From the NCBI RefSeq assembly GCF_028201475.1, contig NZ_CP116384.1, positions 248,001 to 312,000 of the forward strand: a stretch of DNA of 64,000 bases. The letters run 5' to 3'. The position numbers were made by a program, and so were the translations under genes. Of this stretch, positions 1 through 8,761 are shown in pieces; position 1 is the first letter of the stretch, and each line of letters begins with the position of its first letter. The notes beneath the pieces are model-generated. The model was not told the origin of the DNA, did no database searches, and was given only the letters and a program-made list of their open reading frames with translations. The stretch comes from Vibrio sp. SCSIO 43137 (lineage in GTDB: Bacteria > Pseudomonadota > Gammaproteobacteria > Enterobacterales > Vibrionaceae).

Positions 1-533
1 TATGCCTGTCCTCTTAAATAAGTTGCGGTTGCAGGGGCATAGCCAAGGTGCTCGTTAGTGTCCACGTCACAGTGGATAGCCGCAACCCGCATCAGGGCGA
101 AATGGTGAATAGTATGGCTGGCGACAAACAACAGCTCTCTGCGCATATTTGACGGAATCTCACACACCTGCTGAGAAGAGATAGAAGCTTCGGACAAAAT
201 GGAAATATCACGATCTAACTGCTCTTCAGTTAGCTGCTTTAGCCAGCTTTCGATCTGCTCAAGTTCTGCAATGCCTACCTCTAGGTCAGACTCTACCGGC
301 GCGCCACGGCGGCGGTGGTCATAGTCCACCACACCAACATTGGCTTCATTTTTAATGGCAAAGTAGAGATCGTTAATATGGCGCAGGTGCTCACCAATGC
401 TGCTCTGTACATAAGGGGTCGCTTTGTGGTTATAGCTGTTTTGATCAAGCTGACGGCAAAGCTCCAGCCCCTGAGAAATGGCTTCTAAGTTCCCGGATAC
501 AGACGGGCAATAGTGGTTCTTGTTGTCGTACAT
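1..533 (-). CDS. DinB-like protein, 3' end outside window
   Basis: The reading frame opens with ATG at 533 and is still open at base 1, giving about 177 residues. An AAGGAA ribosome-binding site lies just upstream, and the start is 13 nt after the stop of the ATP-grasp gene, so the two are probably co-transcribed. The protein begins MYDNKNHYCPS and has the histidine pattern of DinB/YfiT-type four-helix proteins: GEHLRH near residue 49 and HTIHHFALMR near residue 143, which would form a metal site. Members of this fold include thiol-dependent metal enzymes, but this subfamily's reaction is not known to me. The C-terminus is missing only because the window ends. Confidence 0.75.
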   Translation of the reverse strand, partial: MYDNKNHYCPSVSGNLEAISQGLELCRQLDQNSYNHKATPYVQSSIGEHLRHINDLYFAIKNEANVGVVDYDHRRRGAPVESDLEVGIAELEQIESWLKQLTEEQLDRDISILSEASISSQQVCEIPSNMRRELLFVASHTIHHFALMRVAAIHCDVDTNEHLGYAPATATYLRGQA

Positions 534-546
534 AATAGTTCCTTGA

Positions 547-1725
547 TTAGTCCGTAGACGGGTACTGCTTAACCAGTGCTTTCTCTTCTGCCAGAGCTTT
601 AAACAGAGTTCTCAGCGATGGTGGTTTATGACCGGCTTTTTTCTGCAAATAGCCGATTTTATAAAGCGAGCGATATTGAAACAGCAAGGTGGAGAAGATC
701 TCCTTCAGCGGAGTTTTACTGTCCCAGATATGAGTCGCTTCACTGCTGGCACCGTTGATTTCAATAATCTGAAAATCTTCACCTGCCATCAGGCTGTCGA
801 TATTTTTAAACTTAATGTCCAGTCTGCCGTAGTAGAAACCGTCAAAATCATCAAAAATCTCATCCAGTTTCTCAGTCAGTGCCTGAGTAATGTATTGATT
901 GCCGTTTTTAAATATGCTGCCACGGCTATGGCTTCCGGCAAATGCCAGCCTGAAGTCGACATCTTTTGGGATCACTCTGTCTAGTGAACCTGAATGCCGG
1001 CCTTTATAAATATGAGCCAGTTGTCCTGCTCTCGGATCATCTTCTATCAGCTGTTCCAGTGTTTTTACGCCATCGCCTTTTACATACGGAGCGTATTTAA
1101 GTGTAATAGAGAATACTTCACCTTTCTTCTCCCCGGGATAGCGCATGTAAAAAACACCGACTTCGGCATCATAATCTGACTTCTGTTGCAGCAGATAATC
1201 AGCGCCCTGAGGGAAACGTTCGATGTAATCAACCAACTGGGCTTCATTATGCACAAGTCGTACACCGGCACCACGGCAGCCTTTATCAGGCTTTGCGACA
1301 ACAGGGAAGCTGAGCCTTTCCTGCTCCATCGCTTCCAGTGCGTCCCTAAGCTGAACTTCGGTGCTGCTGCTGTTCTTTCTAAGAGTGTTAAACGGCAGAA
1401 TCCACTTTTTAGCTTCTTTACCGGCAAGGTTGAGAATGTCTTTTTTTGATTCGCCCACCATTCCGCTTAACCAGATAGAAGGGTTAGCGATCAGCGGCAG
1501 GCTGATGCTGCGGTATTTCAGGCTGTGCCACAGGCTTTGGGCAACAACGGGGGCGTAAAAGAACCACGTCGGCCAGAATTCGTATCGGGAAACAATAGGG
1601 CCGGTGCGGTCCATTTCAGGCATTCCCAGTTTTTCTTCTATAGTTTGATTTTTTCTTAACGGCACGACATTGTCCTGTTGATAGGTTGGGGCTACATGTT
1701 TTTGTTTAGTATTAATAGCGCTCAA
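547..1725 (-). CDS. ATP-grasp ligase-like protein (D-Ala-D-Ala/glutamate ligase-like)
   Basis: This 392-residue protein has an ATP-grasp core: FPVVAKPDKGCRGAG (about residues 139-153, lysine plus glycine-rich loop), a basic/acidic middle, and a Mg-binding end DFQIIEINGASSEA (about 317-330). Such enzymes join a carboxylate to an amine through an acyl phosphate; the substrates here cannot be read from sequence. The start is TTG at 1725, supported by GAGGAG about 8 nt upstream, and it overlaps the DedA stop as TTGA. DedA and a DinB-like protein flank it in one operon, suggesting an envelope-related role (inference). Confidence 0.75.
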   Translation of the reverse strand: MSAINTKQKHVAPTYQQDNVVPLRKNQTIEEKLGMPEMDRTGPIVSRYEFWPTWFFYAPVVAQSLWHSLKYRSISLPLIANPSIWLSGMVGESKKDILNLAGKEAKKWILPFNTLRKNSSSTEVQLRDALEAMEQERLSFPVVAKPDKGCRGAGVRLVHNEAQLVDYIERFPQGADYLLQQKSDYDAEVGVFYMRYPGEKKGEVFSITLKYAPYVKGDGVKTLEQLIEDDPRAGQLAHIYKGRHSGSLDRVIPKDVDFRLAFAGSHSRGSIFKNGNQYITQALTEKLDEIFDDFDGFYYGRLDIKFKNIDSLMAGEDFQIIEINGASSEATHIWDSKTPLKEIFSTLLFQYRSLYKIGYLQKKAGHKPPSLRTLFKALAEEKALVKQYPSTD

Positions 1726-2321
1726 ACTGACACTCCTCTGCCATTCTGAGTAAATAGTTTTTTCGATGAATGGCGGTTAATTTTCCACAGCGCAAATAGT
1801 GCGCACGGTGCAATCACCCACTTCCACTCATTGTCCTGTAGCCACTCTACAGAGCCCAACTGATAGACAAGGAAAAAGATGATTGCGGTCCAGATGGCGG
1901 TTGCGACCATAACGGAAGTCATGTATTGCACAAAGCTGACCCGGAACAGACCGCTCAGGGTAAAGCCTATAGTACGCAGACCCGGAATAAAGCGGATGAT
2001 GGCGATATTCAGCATGGTGTTATTTTTTAGTCTGTGGCGGACCAGTTTCATCCCCCGGTTGGTTAGTAACCGGTATCTCAACGCTCTCCATCTGGCGGCC
2101 AGCATGCCAAGGGCATACAAGCCGATATCACCGGTTGCAATACCGATAAAGATAGCCAGTAAAGAGAGCGAAGGAGAGATGGCGTTGTCCGCTGCAAGCA
2201 GAGCCGCCGTAACAATGGCAAGATCTTCAAGCAGATAGGAGAGTAAGATAATTGAGATAAACAGCCCGGAGACACCCAGCCCCTGCTGTAAATTAGTACT
2301 CATTTCTATCCAGTCTGCCAT
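1722..2321 (-). CDS. DedA family membrane protein
   Basis: The 199-residue hydrophobic protein has the DedA/SNARE-associated layout: an N-terminal re-entrant region, ALGMLAARWRALRYRLL, then FIPGLRTIGFTLSGLFRVSF (about 111-130, with the arginine and proline typical of the family) and a C-terminal membrane segment ending in basic residues. DedA proteins are inner-membrane transporters or scramblases, some recycling undecaprenyl phosphate; which type this is cannot be read. It is first in the operon and overlaps the ATP-grasp gene by 4 nt. The start may be ATG 2321 or ATG 2303; neither has a strong ribosome-binding site. Confidence 0.85.
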   Translation of the reverse strand: MADWIEMSTNLQQGLGVSGLFISIILLSYLLEDLAIVTAALLAADNAISPSLSLLAIFIGIATGDIGLYALGMLAARWRALRYRLLTNRGMKLVRHRLKNNTMLNIAIIRFIPGLRTIGFTLSGLFRVSFVQYMTSVMVATAIWTAIIFFLVYQLGSVEWLQDNEWKWVIAPCALFALWKINRHSSKKLFTQNGRGVSV

Positions 2322-2491
2322 AAGATTCTGCCCGTCAAAGTTCGTTAACCAAGTAAGACCTTAGAGGGGCAGGAATTATTTCACCGGATTGGAAATAATT
2401 ATAAATTTTTTAGTGGTGTACGTTTTTGCCAGCAATTAAATTACGTTTTCCCCGTTTTAGTTGCCGTAAATGACATTGCGAAGGCTTCAAA

Positions 2492-3733
2492 TTAGCTTTT
2501 CAATGAAAGCCATTTGGTGGTGATATCACTATCTATCGCTCCGGCCACTCCCGGAGGTACACCCAGCTCTTTAGCATCCTGCACGAAGCTTCGGGTTCCT
2601 TGATAGATTTCTTCAGCCATCGACAGTAGTGACTTTTCGTTGGCATAGCCTGCTTGTCTGGCCATAATCGTCAAGGCTTTTAAAGGGCTTCGGCCATCGC
2701 CATTAAAGGAAGTCGCGTGTTCAGCATAGGGTGATGGACTGTAAACGATATCGTATACAGGTGACAGAGACCATGAGTCATCATCATTGGCTATAAAGGA
2801 GAAGTTCTTGGAGTGATCGTCTTGGTTAACGGTGATGTAATTAAACAGAGCCCTGCGCACCATCTCTTTTGAAGCAAGGTCACCACACAAAATCCGTGTT
2901 GCCTTAATCAAGTCAACGTAATCCAGTGACGGCTCTCTAAATGGTGCATCCAGAAGTCCACACGCTGACAACATGTGTTTTCTACCACCTTGTTCAGTGC
3001 AATCAAATCGCGACTGCTGCAGCCAATAGTGCCCACTACCCGCATCAAGCAAATTAAAGTCAGCTACCTCGAAACCCAAGTTTTTAGCTATACCCATATA
3101 AAGGTATTCCACCAAACTTTCGTAATGTTTTAGGTCGAACTTATCAGAAGTAAGCTTAACAATAAGTTTCTCACCGACTGCCCTCTGGTCTGTTGAATAG
3201 CTACCATCTGCAAGCTTGGTAACGTTCATCTTAGGGCGGGCACCACCCGAGCCCGAAGTATTGCACAGGTACTCTATTAAGTGAGACTCAGTGCCCTCGA
3301 ACTCACTGATAGCTTCTTTTCCTAAAGTGATCAAATCTATATCCGACTCTGAAGTTCTGCCAAACGTAATCTCAGGTTCATAGGAAAGTGAGCCAAGGCA
3401 GTTATTGCCTACAAACGCTAACCGTTCTAGTGCACTAATGTTGCGCGGGTTATACCCATTTGCACGAAATAGTCTATCCATTAGATACAAACCCCAACCA
3501 TCCGGCAGGCTGTCAGCAAATACCCCATGAATACCATAATGCGGGGTTCTGGGTGCTTTCTGGATGGATGTATCAGACTTAATCTTGAATGGAGATAGAG
3601 AGGTCGAATGTGTAGCAAGGTAGCCATCGTCATATTGAAAGTAGCACCCGTCCCTATTCTCTGCGAGTGTGCCCACTAATACCTTTTCAGCATTAGTCAG
3701 CGTGCGGTACACGTACAGTTTAGAGTTTAACAT
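2492..3733 (-). CDS. hipA: HipA-family serine/threonine kinase toxin
   Basis: The 413-residue protein matches HipA: an N-terminal HipA_N region (about 1-110) with SLPDGWGLYLMDRL, a phosphate-loop-like GSGGARPKM (161-169), and the kinase core NQDDHSKN (303-310). D305, N310 and D328 (in YDIVYSP) have the same spacing as the E. coli HipA catalytic residues D309, N314 and D332. HipA toxins phosphorylate translation targets such as glutamyl-tRNA synthetase and induce growth arrest. It overlaps the antitoxin gene by 14 nt. In E. coli HipA the regulatory serine is S150; the aligned position here seems to be glycine with a serine next to it, so autophosphorylation control may differ. Confidence 0.9.
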   Translation of the reverse strand: MLNSKLYVYRTLTNAEKVLVGTLAENRDGCYFQYDDGYLATHSTSLSPFKIKSDTSIQKAPRTPHYGIHGVFADSLPDGWGLYLMDRLFRANGYNPRNISALERLAFVGNNCLGSLSYEPEITFGRTSESDIDLITLGKEAISEFEGTESHLIEYLCNTSGSGGARPKMNVTKLADGSYSTDQRAVGEKLIVKLTSDKFDLKHYESLVEYLYMGIAKNLGFEVADFNLLDAGSGHYWLQQSRFDCTEQGGRKHMLSACGLLDAPFREPSLDYVDLIKATRILCGDLASKEMVRRALFNYITVNQDDHSKNFSFIANDDDSWSLSPVYDIVYSPSPYAEHATSFNGDGRSPLKALTIMARQAGYANEKSLLSMAEEIYQGTRSFVQDAKELGVPPGVAGAIDSDITTKWLSLKS

Positions 3734-4004
3734 TTCTACTTAGAACCTCATCAATGCTGGATGGTTCAGATTCAGAAGTTTCACATAGCTTTACAATATC
3801 ATCGATATTGTGAAGAGCCTCAAAGAGCATCAGGAACTGTCTAAAGGATATATTGCCTGTTGATTCAAACTTCCTGATGGTTGCATTAGGTACACCTGAT
3901 TTTACCGTTAGCTTATCCACACTCAGTTTCTGAGACTTTCTGAGTTTTTTCAGGTGATCCCGTAGCTTCATTTGAGCATCATAGGCTGTATTGAGTGACA
4001 GCAT
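3720..4004 (-). CDS. hipB: HipB-like HTH antitoxin
   Basis: A 94-residue protein with an XRE-type helix-turn-helix at about residues 14-70 (LRDHLKKLRKSQKLSVDKL, then GVPNATIRKFESTGNISF). It precedes hipA and overlaps it. The expected role is to bind HipA and repress the operon. The ATG at 4004 has AAGGAAAAGGGG just upstream. Three symmetrical elements in the promoter region at 4019-4073 fit a self-repressing dimer. Confidence 0.88.
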   Translation of the reverse strand: MLSLNTAYDAQMKLRDHLKKLRKSQKLSVDKLTVKSGVPNATIRKFESTGNISFRQFLMLFEALHNIDDIVKLCETSESEPSSIDEVLSRNVKL

Positions 4005-4018
4005 CCCCTTTTCCTTTT

Positions 4019-4073
4019 GCTACTATAGTATCATTTTAGGCTAAAAATACGTCGTATTTGCTATTATAGTAGC
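4019..4073. promoter_or_regulatory. hipBA operator region, three palindromes
   Basis: Upstream of hipB lie TACTATAGTA (4021-4030, perfect palindrome), AATACG-T-CGTATT (4046-4058, perfect around one base) and GCTATTATAGTAGC (4060-4073, one mismatch to symmetry and alike to the first). The outer two share CTAYTATAGTA and are about 40 bp apart, close to four helical turns. These are the likely HipB sites. Confidence 0.6.
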
Positions 4074-4128
4074 AAGTGTGGTTTTGGTAAATAAACTATC
4101 TCTGATGCCAGGTTTACATAAGGTAGAG

Positions 4129-4171
4129 GGGACAGGATAAAAGAGGATAAAAAAGAGGATAAAAGGACAGG
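4129..4171. repeat. short tandem GGATAAAA repeat
   Basis: Three copies of GGATAAAA start at 4135, 4145 and 4157, bracketed by GGGACAGG and GGACAGG. It lies between hipBA and the 3' end of the LysR gene. No coding potential or clear terminator; probably a local slippage array. Confidence 0.5.
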
Positions 4172-4239
4172 CGCTATAAGAAATACAGCAATGTAACCTG
4201 TCGCGCCAGCCTGCCCCTAAAAAATAGCCTGAATATGAG

Positions 4240-5166
4240 CTATTCCGTATTTACCATCGCTTTCAGGGAAAGTGAGTGTTGCATCACTTCAAATACCGTT
4301 TCTCTCAGCCACTGATGAGAGGTATCGTTCTGGTATTTTGGATGCCAGATCAGCCAGTATTTCTGCTTAGGTGCCTGCAACGGAAGAGGGAAATAGGTAA
4401 CGGAAAAGTTGCGTTGCATGCTGATGGCAATATGTTCGGGGATCACCAATAACATATCCGTGCGGCAAATGGTGGTAAGGGCAGAACTGAAAAAGGGCAC
4501 GGTAAACTGAATTCGTCGTTTCAGATCTTGTTCTGCCAAGGCAATATCAACAAAGCTGTCTTTATCCCCTCCGCCCACTACAGAGACATGGTTATAGCTT
4601 AAAAAGTCATCCAGACTCAGGCTCTGCTTTGTCGCCAGTGGATGGTTGGTGCTCATCACGCATACAGGGTGATCTTCTCCGGTAAGAAGGCCGCACAAAC
4701 CGTCTGGCACTTCTGGTGCAGTGGTGGAGACAAGCTGAATATCCAGCTCACCGAGCTGCTCAAACTTTTTAGGCGACCAGGAGTGGTAAACCACATTTAG
4801 GTTAGGTGCATTTTCACTGAAGTTCTCTACCAGATCCGGCATAAAGTACTGGGCGACATGATCCGATGAAGCAATAGCGACCCGGCCTTTCCAGAGCTCC
4901 GGCTGAAATACTTCAGGCTGGAATAGGTCATCACACTCTGTCAGCACATCATTTAACCGCTGCTTAATTTGTTCTGCTCTTGGAGTGGGGACAAGATGGT
5001 TTTTTTCTCTTACCAGAAGGGGATCATGGAACAACTCCCTGAGCTGAGTGAGTTGACGGCTAACGGCAGACTGAGTCAGGTGCAGTCTTTCAGCTGCATG
5101 GCTGACATGACACTCCTCCAGCAAAACTTGCAGTGTACGCAATAGGTTAAGGTTATTGTTTTTCAT
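4240..5166 (-). CDS. LysR-type transcriptional regulator
   Basis: A 308-residue protein with an N-terminal winged HTH (about 4-63: VSHAAERLHLTQSAVSRQLTQLRE) and a periplasmic-binding-like effector domain (about 93-300). It is divergent from the ridA/diaminopropionate lyase genes across 670 bp, so it is the obvious candidate activator of that catabolic set. The effector may be an amino acid derived from the pathway, but this is inference from position. The ATG at 5166 begins MKNNNLNLLR. Confidence 0.9.
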   Translation of the reverse strand: MKNNNLNLLRTLQVLLEECHVSHAAERLHLTQSAVSRQLTQLRELFHDPLLVREKNHLVPTPRAEQIKQRLNDVLTECDDLFQPEVFQPELWKGRVAIASSDHVAQYFMPDLVENFSENAPNLNVVYHSWSPKKFEQLGELDIQLVSTTAPEVPDGLCGLLTGEDHPVCVMSTNHPLATKQSLSLDDFLSYNHVSVVGGGDKDSFVDIALAEQDLKRRIQFTVPFFSSALTTICRTDMLLVIPEHIAISMQRNFSVTYFPLPLQAPKQKYWLIWHPKYQNDTSHQWLRETVFEVMQHSLSLKAMVNTE

Positions 5167-5836
5167 GCTATACCCAAACGGCTTAAAATTTAAATAGAAC
5201 TAAAGTGCTATTCGCTTAGTTATTTAATAATAGTCTAATTTATTGTGTTTATATTATTTCGACTTAGATGTTGCATTAAAGTTAATAAGTATTTAATCTT
5301 CTGTCTTAAGAAAATAAATGCTTTGTTGATAATATAATCTATACTAATTTTATAAATTAGCCAACAATATCTTATTTAATGTATTTAGATCACATTATAA
5401 CAAATTAACCTCTCCTTAATTTAGCGGCGTTATTGTGACTTAACGCAATAATTTATTGGTCATAAATCACATAGATTTTAACCCCAATTTTCAACCTAAA
5501 GCATCGTTTTGCATAAGCAAATATCTGTTTTTTTCATGCTCTAAAGCGAGTCGATAATTTTTACGGATTACTTATAACTACTTGTTTGTATGTGGTTTAT
5601 TAGTATTGGCACCTGATTGGCTCTGCTTTTCTTTATTTAAATGAGAATGGTTACAGCCAACTGCAGAAACAAAAAATATCTGCCCCATGATTTTAAATCA
5701 AATAGCACTATGACAAATCATCATAGTGGTAATGATAATTTGTGATTTCAAATAAAACCCCTCTCATTGCTAACGTCTATTTACACCTTGCCGGCTGGGT
5801 TAAGACCGGTGATTAAGTAATTCTAAATAGGAAAAG
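5167..5836. promoter_or_regulatory. AT-rich divergent control region with inverted repeat
   Basis: These 670 bp between the LysR gene and ridA hold no convincing ORF. CACTATGA (5706-5713) and TCATAGTG (5721-5728) form a perfect 8-bp inverted repeat with a 7-bp spacer, about 110 bp before ridA, a plausible operator. The rest is very AT-rich. I see no good CRP or FNR palindrome. Confidence 0.45.
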
Positions 5837-6223
5837 ATGATGAAAAAGATAGTTAATACTGAACTGGCACCTAAAGCGATTGGCCCATATTCACAGGGTA
5901 CTGGTCTGGAAAATCTGGTATTTACCTCAGGGCAACTTCCTCTTGATCCTAAAACAATGGAATTTGTAGAAGGTGGTATTAAAGAGCAGGCACTTCAGTC
6001 TCTATTGAACCTGAAAGCCGTATTGGAAGAGGCGGGTGCATCGCTGGATTCTGTGCTTAAAACCTGTTGTTTCCTTTCTGACATGAATGACTTTGTTACC
6101 TTTAACGAAGTGTATACAGAAATTTTCGGAACAGACGCTGCACCAGCACGTTCTTGTGTTGAAGTTGCCCGTCTTCCAAAAGATGCGCTGGTTGAAATTG
6201 AAGCTATCGCTTTTGTGAAATAA
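5837..6223 (+). CDS. ridA: RidA-type reactive intermediate deaminase
   Basis: The 128-residue protein shows the YjgF/YER057c/UK114 pattern: GPYSQG near residue 19, [11 protein letters not shown] (31-41) and the signature [13 protein letters not shown] (102-114), whose arginine binds the substrate carboxylate. RidA hydrolyses reactive 2-aminoacrylate-type imines to keto acids and ammonia. It sits 18 nt ahead of a PLP lyase that makes 2-aminoacrylate, so its task here is probably local. Either of two adjacent ATGs may be the start; TAGGAAAAG is the ribosome-binding site. Confidence 0.9.
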   Translation: MMKKIVNTELAPKAIGPYSQGTGLENLVFTSGQLPLDPKTMEFVEGGIKEQALQSLLNLKAVLEEAGASLDSVLKTCCFLSDMNDFVTFNEVYTEIFGTDAAPARSCVEVARLPKDALVEIEAIAFVK

Positions 6224-6241
6224 CGCATATTGAGTAAGAAA

Positions 6242-7444
6242 ATGAGTTTACCTGAAAAAATAATACCTAACGTATTAAAGAGTATCGAAAATAAATCTTA
6301 TGCACCGTCTTTAAGTAAAGGATTTGAAGCAGAAGATTTACTTAATGTGCGCAATTTTCACAGCCAGTTACCGGGCTATTGTAAAACACCTCTTCACTCT
6401 CTGGATGCGCTGGCAGAAAAACTGGGTGTACGTAAAGTTTTATTAAAGGACGAAGATTACCGTTTTGATTTAAATGCTTTTAAAGTTCTTGGTGGATCTT
6501 ACGCCATTGCCCGCTTGCTGGGAAACAAGTATGGATTATCAGCCAGTGAACTGAGCCTTGAAAACCTGAAAGCTCAAATTACTGAGCCAATGACTTTTAC
6601 CTCTGCTACCGACGGAAACCACGGCCGTGGCATTGCATGGTCGGCTGAGAAGCTAGGCCAGAATGCGGTAATTTATATGCCTGTCGGTACCGCAGAAGAG
6701 CGTGTCAGAAACATCCAGAAACTCGGCGCTGAAGTTATTGTTACTGACTGCAACTACGATGATACCGTTCGCATCGCTTACGAGACTTCTCAGAAGAATG
6801 GCTGGGAGTTTGTTCAGGATACGGCATGGGAAGGCTATACCGATATCCCGCTGTGGATTATGCAGGGCTACGCCACCATTGTGAGCGAAAGTATCGAGCA
6901 GATGGAAGAGATGGGTGAAGTTCCGACTCATATTATTCTTCAGGCTGGTGTTGGTTCAATGGCGGGTGCCATTCTGGGTTCATTTGTAAACCACTACGGC
7001 ATCGAACGCCTTGTCAGCCTGATCGTAGAGCCGGAAAAAGCCGATTGTATCTACCGCTCCGGCCTTACTGGTGACATTGTTTTTGTTAACGACGATCTGG
7101 ATACCATTATGGCGGGCCTTGCCTGCGGTGAGCCTTGCACTATCGGCTGGGATATCCTGAAAGACAATGCCTCCGGCTTCCTCTCCTGTAATGACTCCTT
7201 AGCCGCAACAGGTATGCGTATTCTGGCAAACCCTCTGGCCCATGACCCTAAAGTGGTTTCCGGTGAGTCTGGTGCAATCGGTGTAGGTGCCCTGCACGCA
7301 TTGGCAACCAACTCTGATGCAAAAGCATTGATGAATCAGTTTGCTTTCGACGAAAACTCAGTGGTGTACATCCTGAGCACAGAAGGTAATACCGACCCTG
7401 TTAACTACCAGAAAGTTATCTGGGAAGGTGCTTACCCTTCTTAA
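6242..7444 (+). CDS. dpaL: diaminopropionate ammonia-lyase
   Basis: A PLP fold-type II enzyme of about 400 residues. The internal-aldimine lysine is in NAFKVLGGSYA, with DGNHGRG (substrate/phosphate loop) and AGVGSMAG (phosphate-binding glycines) following. It resembles E. coli YgeX/DpaL, which turns 2,3-diaminopropionate into pyruvate and two ammonia via 2-aminoacrylate. I prefer ATG 6242, preceded by TTGAG, over an in-frame TTG at 6230 with no ribosome-binding site. The upstream neighbour is RidA and the downstream one an M20 hydrolase, a coherent amino-acid degradation set. Confidence 0.9.
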   Translation: MSLPEKIIPNVLKSIENKSYAPSLSKGFEAEDLLNVRNFHSQLPGYCKTPLHSLDALAEKLGVRKVLLKDEDYRFDLNAFKVLGGSYAIARLLGNKYGLSASELSLENLKAQITEPMTFTSATDGNHGRGIAWSAEKLGQNAVIYMPVGTAEERVRNIQKLGAEVIVTDCNYDDTVRIAYETSQKNGWEFVQDTAWEGYTDIPLWIMQGYATIVSESIEQMEEMGEVPTHIILQAGVGSMAGAILGSFVNHYGIERLVSLIVEPEKADCIYRSGLTGDIVFVNDDLDTIMAGLACGEPCTIGWDILKDNASGFLSCNDSLAATGMRILANPLAHDPKVVSGESGAIGVGALHALATNSDAKALMNQFAFDENSVVYILSTEGNTDPVNYQKVIWEGAYPS

Positions 7445-7460
7445 TAACAGAAGACTCTAA

Positions 7461-7497
7461 GGTCTGTTGATCTTTTCAACAGAAAGCCCGGCAGACC
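7461..7497 (+). other. nested hairpin between dpaL and the M20 gene
   Basis: CTGTTGA (7464-7470) pairs with TCAACAG (7476-7482) over a 5-nt loop. An alternative outer pairing is GGTCTG (7461-7466) with CAGACC (7492-7497). There is no T-tract, so this is more likely mRNA processing, stabilisation or attenuation within the operon than a terminator. Confidence 0.4.
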
Positions 7498-7597
7498 GTA
7501 ATCATAAAAACATTAAACAATCGACTATGTTGCCTCTGTTTTGTAGGCGATACGGTCAGGTTTTACCATAAATCTAATAACTCAAAAGGAATATCCA

Positions 7598-8761
7598 ATG
7601 GTCAAGATTTCTTCAGACCTGGCAAAAGAGATGGCGGAATGGAGACATAAAATTCATGAACATCCTGAATTTATGTTCGATTTGCCGGTTACCTCTGCAT
7701 TTGTAGCTGAAAAGTTAGGGGAGTGGGGCATCGAAGTTCACCATGGAATTGGCAAATCAGGTGTGGTTGGTGTGCTGTGCAAGGGCGACTGGCAAGGTAA
7801 AAAAGCCATTGCTCTTCGTGCGGATATGGACTGTATCGATCTTCAGGAAACCGGCGATGTCCCTTATAAATCTTGCGTTCCGGGTAAGATGCATGGCTGT
7901 GGCCACGATGGTCACACTGCTTCTCTGTTAGGTGCTGCTAAATATTTAGCGACTGAAGGTGACTTCAACGGAACGGTGCACTTCCTGTTCCAGCCAGACG
8001 AAGAGCACGGTTTGGGTGCAACGGCCATGATTAACGATGGCTTGTTTGAAAGATTCCCTACCGATGAAGTATACGGTTATCACAATGTTCCGGGCTTTGA
8101 AGCTGGCTCAATTCATATGTGCTCTGGCGGTGTTATGGCCAGTGAGAACCTGTTCACTATTAAGTTGATTGGTGAAGGCGGTCACGCCTCTTCTCCACAT
8201 ATGCTGGCAGATCCGGTAGTTGCCCTTGCACAAGTCATTCATGGTATTCAGTCGATTGTTTCACGCACCATTAACCCGATGGAAACTGTAGTTTGTTCAG
8301 TAACAGAAATTCTGACAGACGGTGCGAGAAATGTCGTTCCAACTGAGATCACCATTAAGGGTGATTACCGTACTTACACCACGGAAAACACGGATCTTGT
8401 TGAAAAACGTATGAACGAGATCGTTAAAGGTGCCTGCGAAGCCTACAAGCTGAAAGGTGAAGTAGAGGTATCCAGAGAATTTGTAGTTTCTTTCAACTCA
8501 GAAGAGCAGACACAAGCTGCTGCAAAAGCTGCAATCACTTTATTGGGTGAAGACAAGGTAAATACAAACGGTGAGAAAAAGAGCTTCTCTGAAGACTTTG
8601 GTTTCTTCGCTGAAAAAGTATCCGGTTGCTACGTATTTATCGGCAACGGCACAGAAGGTGCGAATGGTTACTTCCTGCACAACCCTAACTACGACTACAA
8701 CGATGATATTTTGCCGGTAGCGGCTGGTTTCTACTGTCAGATCATCGAACAACATGGCTGA
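7598..8761 (+). CDS. M20-family amidohydrolase / peptidase
   Basis: The 387-residue protein fits the M20D hippurate hydrolase/N-acyl-amino-acid amidohydrolase family: RHKIHEHPE (16-24), RADMDCIDLQE, MHGCGHDGHT (98-107, metal-binding cysteine and histidines), FQPDEE (131-136, catalytic glutamate) and a C-terminal metal-site histidine in FLHNPNYD. It hydrolyses an amide or N-acyl bond. Next to dpaL it could release diaminopropionate from an acylated or peptide precursor (inference). ATG 7598 follows AAAAGGAA. Its stop overlaps the start of a GST remnant. Confidence 0.88.
   Translation: MVKISSDLAKEMAEWRHKIHEHPEFMFDLPVTSAFVAEKLGEWGIEVHHGIGKSGVVGVLCKGDWQGKKAIALRADMDCIDLQETGDVPYKSCVPGKMHGCGHDGHTASLLGAAKYLATEGDFNGTVHFLFQPDEEHGLGATAMINDGLFERFPTDEVYGYHNVPGFEAGSIHMCSGGVMASENLFTIKLIGEGGHASSPHMLADPVVALAQVIHGIQSIVSRTINPMETVVCSVTEILTDGARNVVPTEITIKGDYRTYTTENTDLVEKRMNEIVKGACEAYKLKGEVEVSREFVVSFNSEEQTQAAAKAAITLLGEDKVNTNGEKKSFSEDFGFFAEKVSGCYVFIGNGTEGANGYFLHNPNYDYNDDILPVAAGFYCQIIEQHG

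Noticed and set aside
628..1558. Several long plus-strand frames opposite the ATP-grasp gene
   Set aside because: They are antisense shadows of a well-supported coding gene; no ribosome-binding sites or recognisable proteins.
4129..4171. CRISPR-like short repeat array
   Set aside because: Units are 8-12 bp with no spacers and no cas genes in the window.
5390..5480. Possible CRP or FNR sites (GATCACATT, ATTGTGACT) upstream of ridA
   Set aside because: Only half-sites match the consensus; no second half at the right distance.
5725..5745. Fur-box-like TAATGATAAT
   Set aside because: Only one half of the 19-bp consensus is present and the downstream genes have no link to iron.
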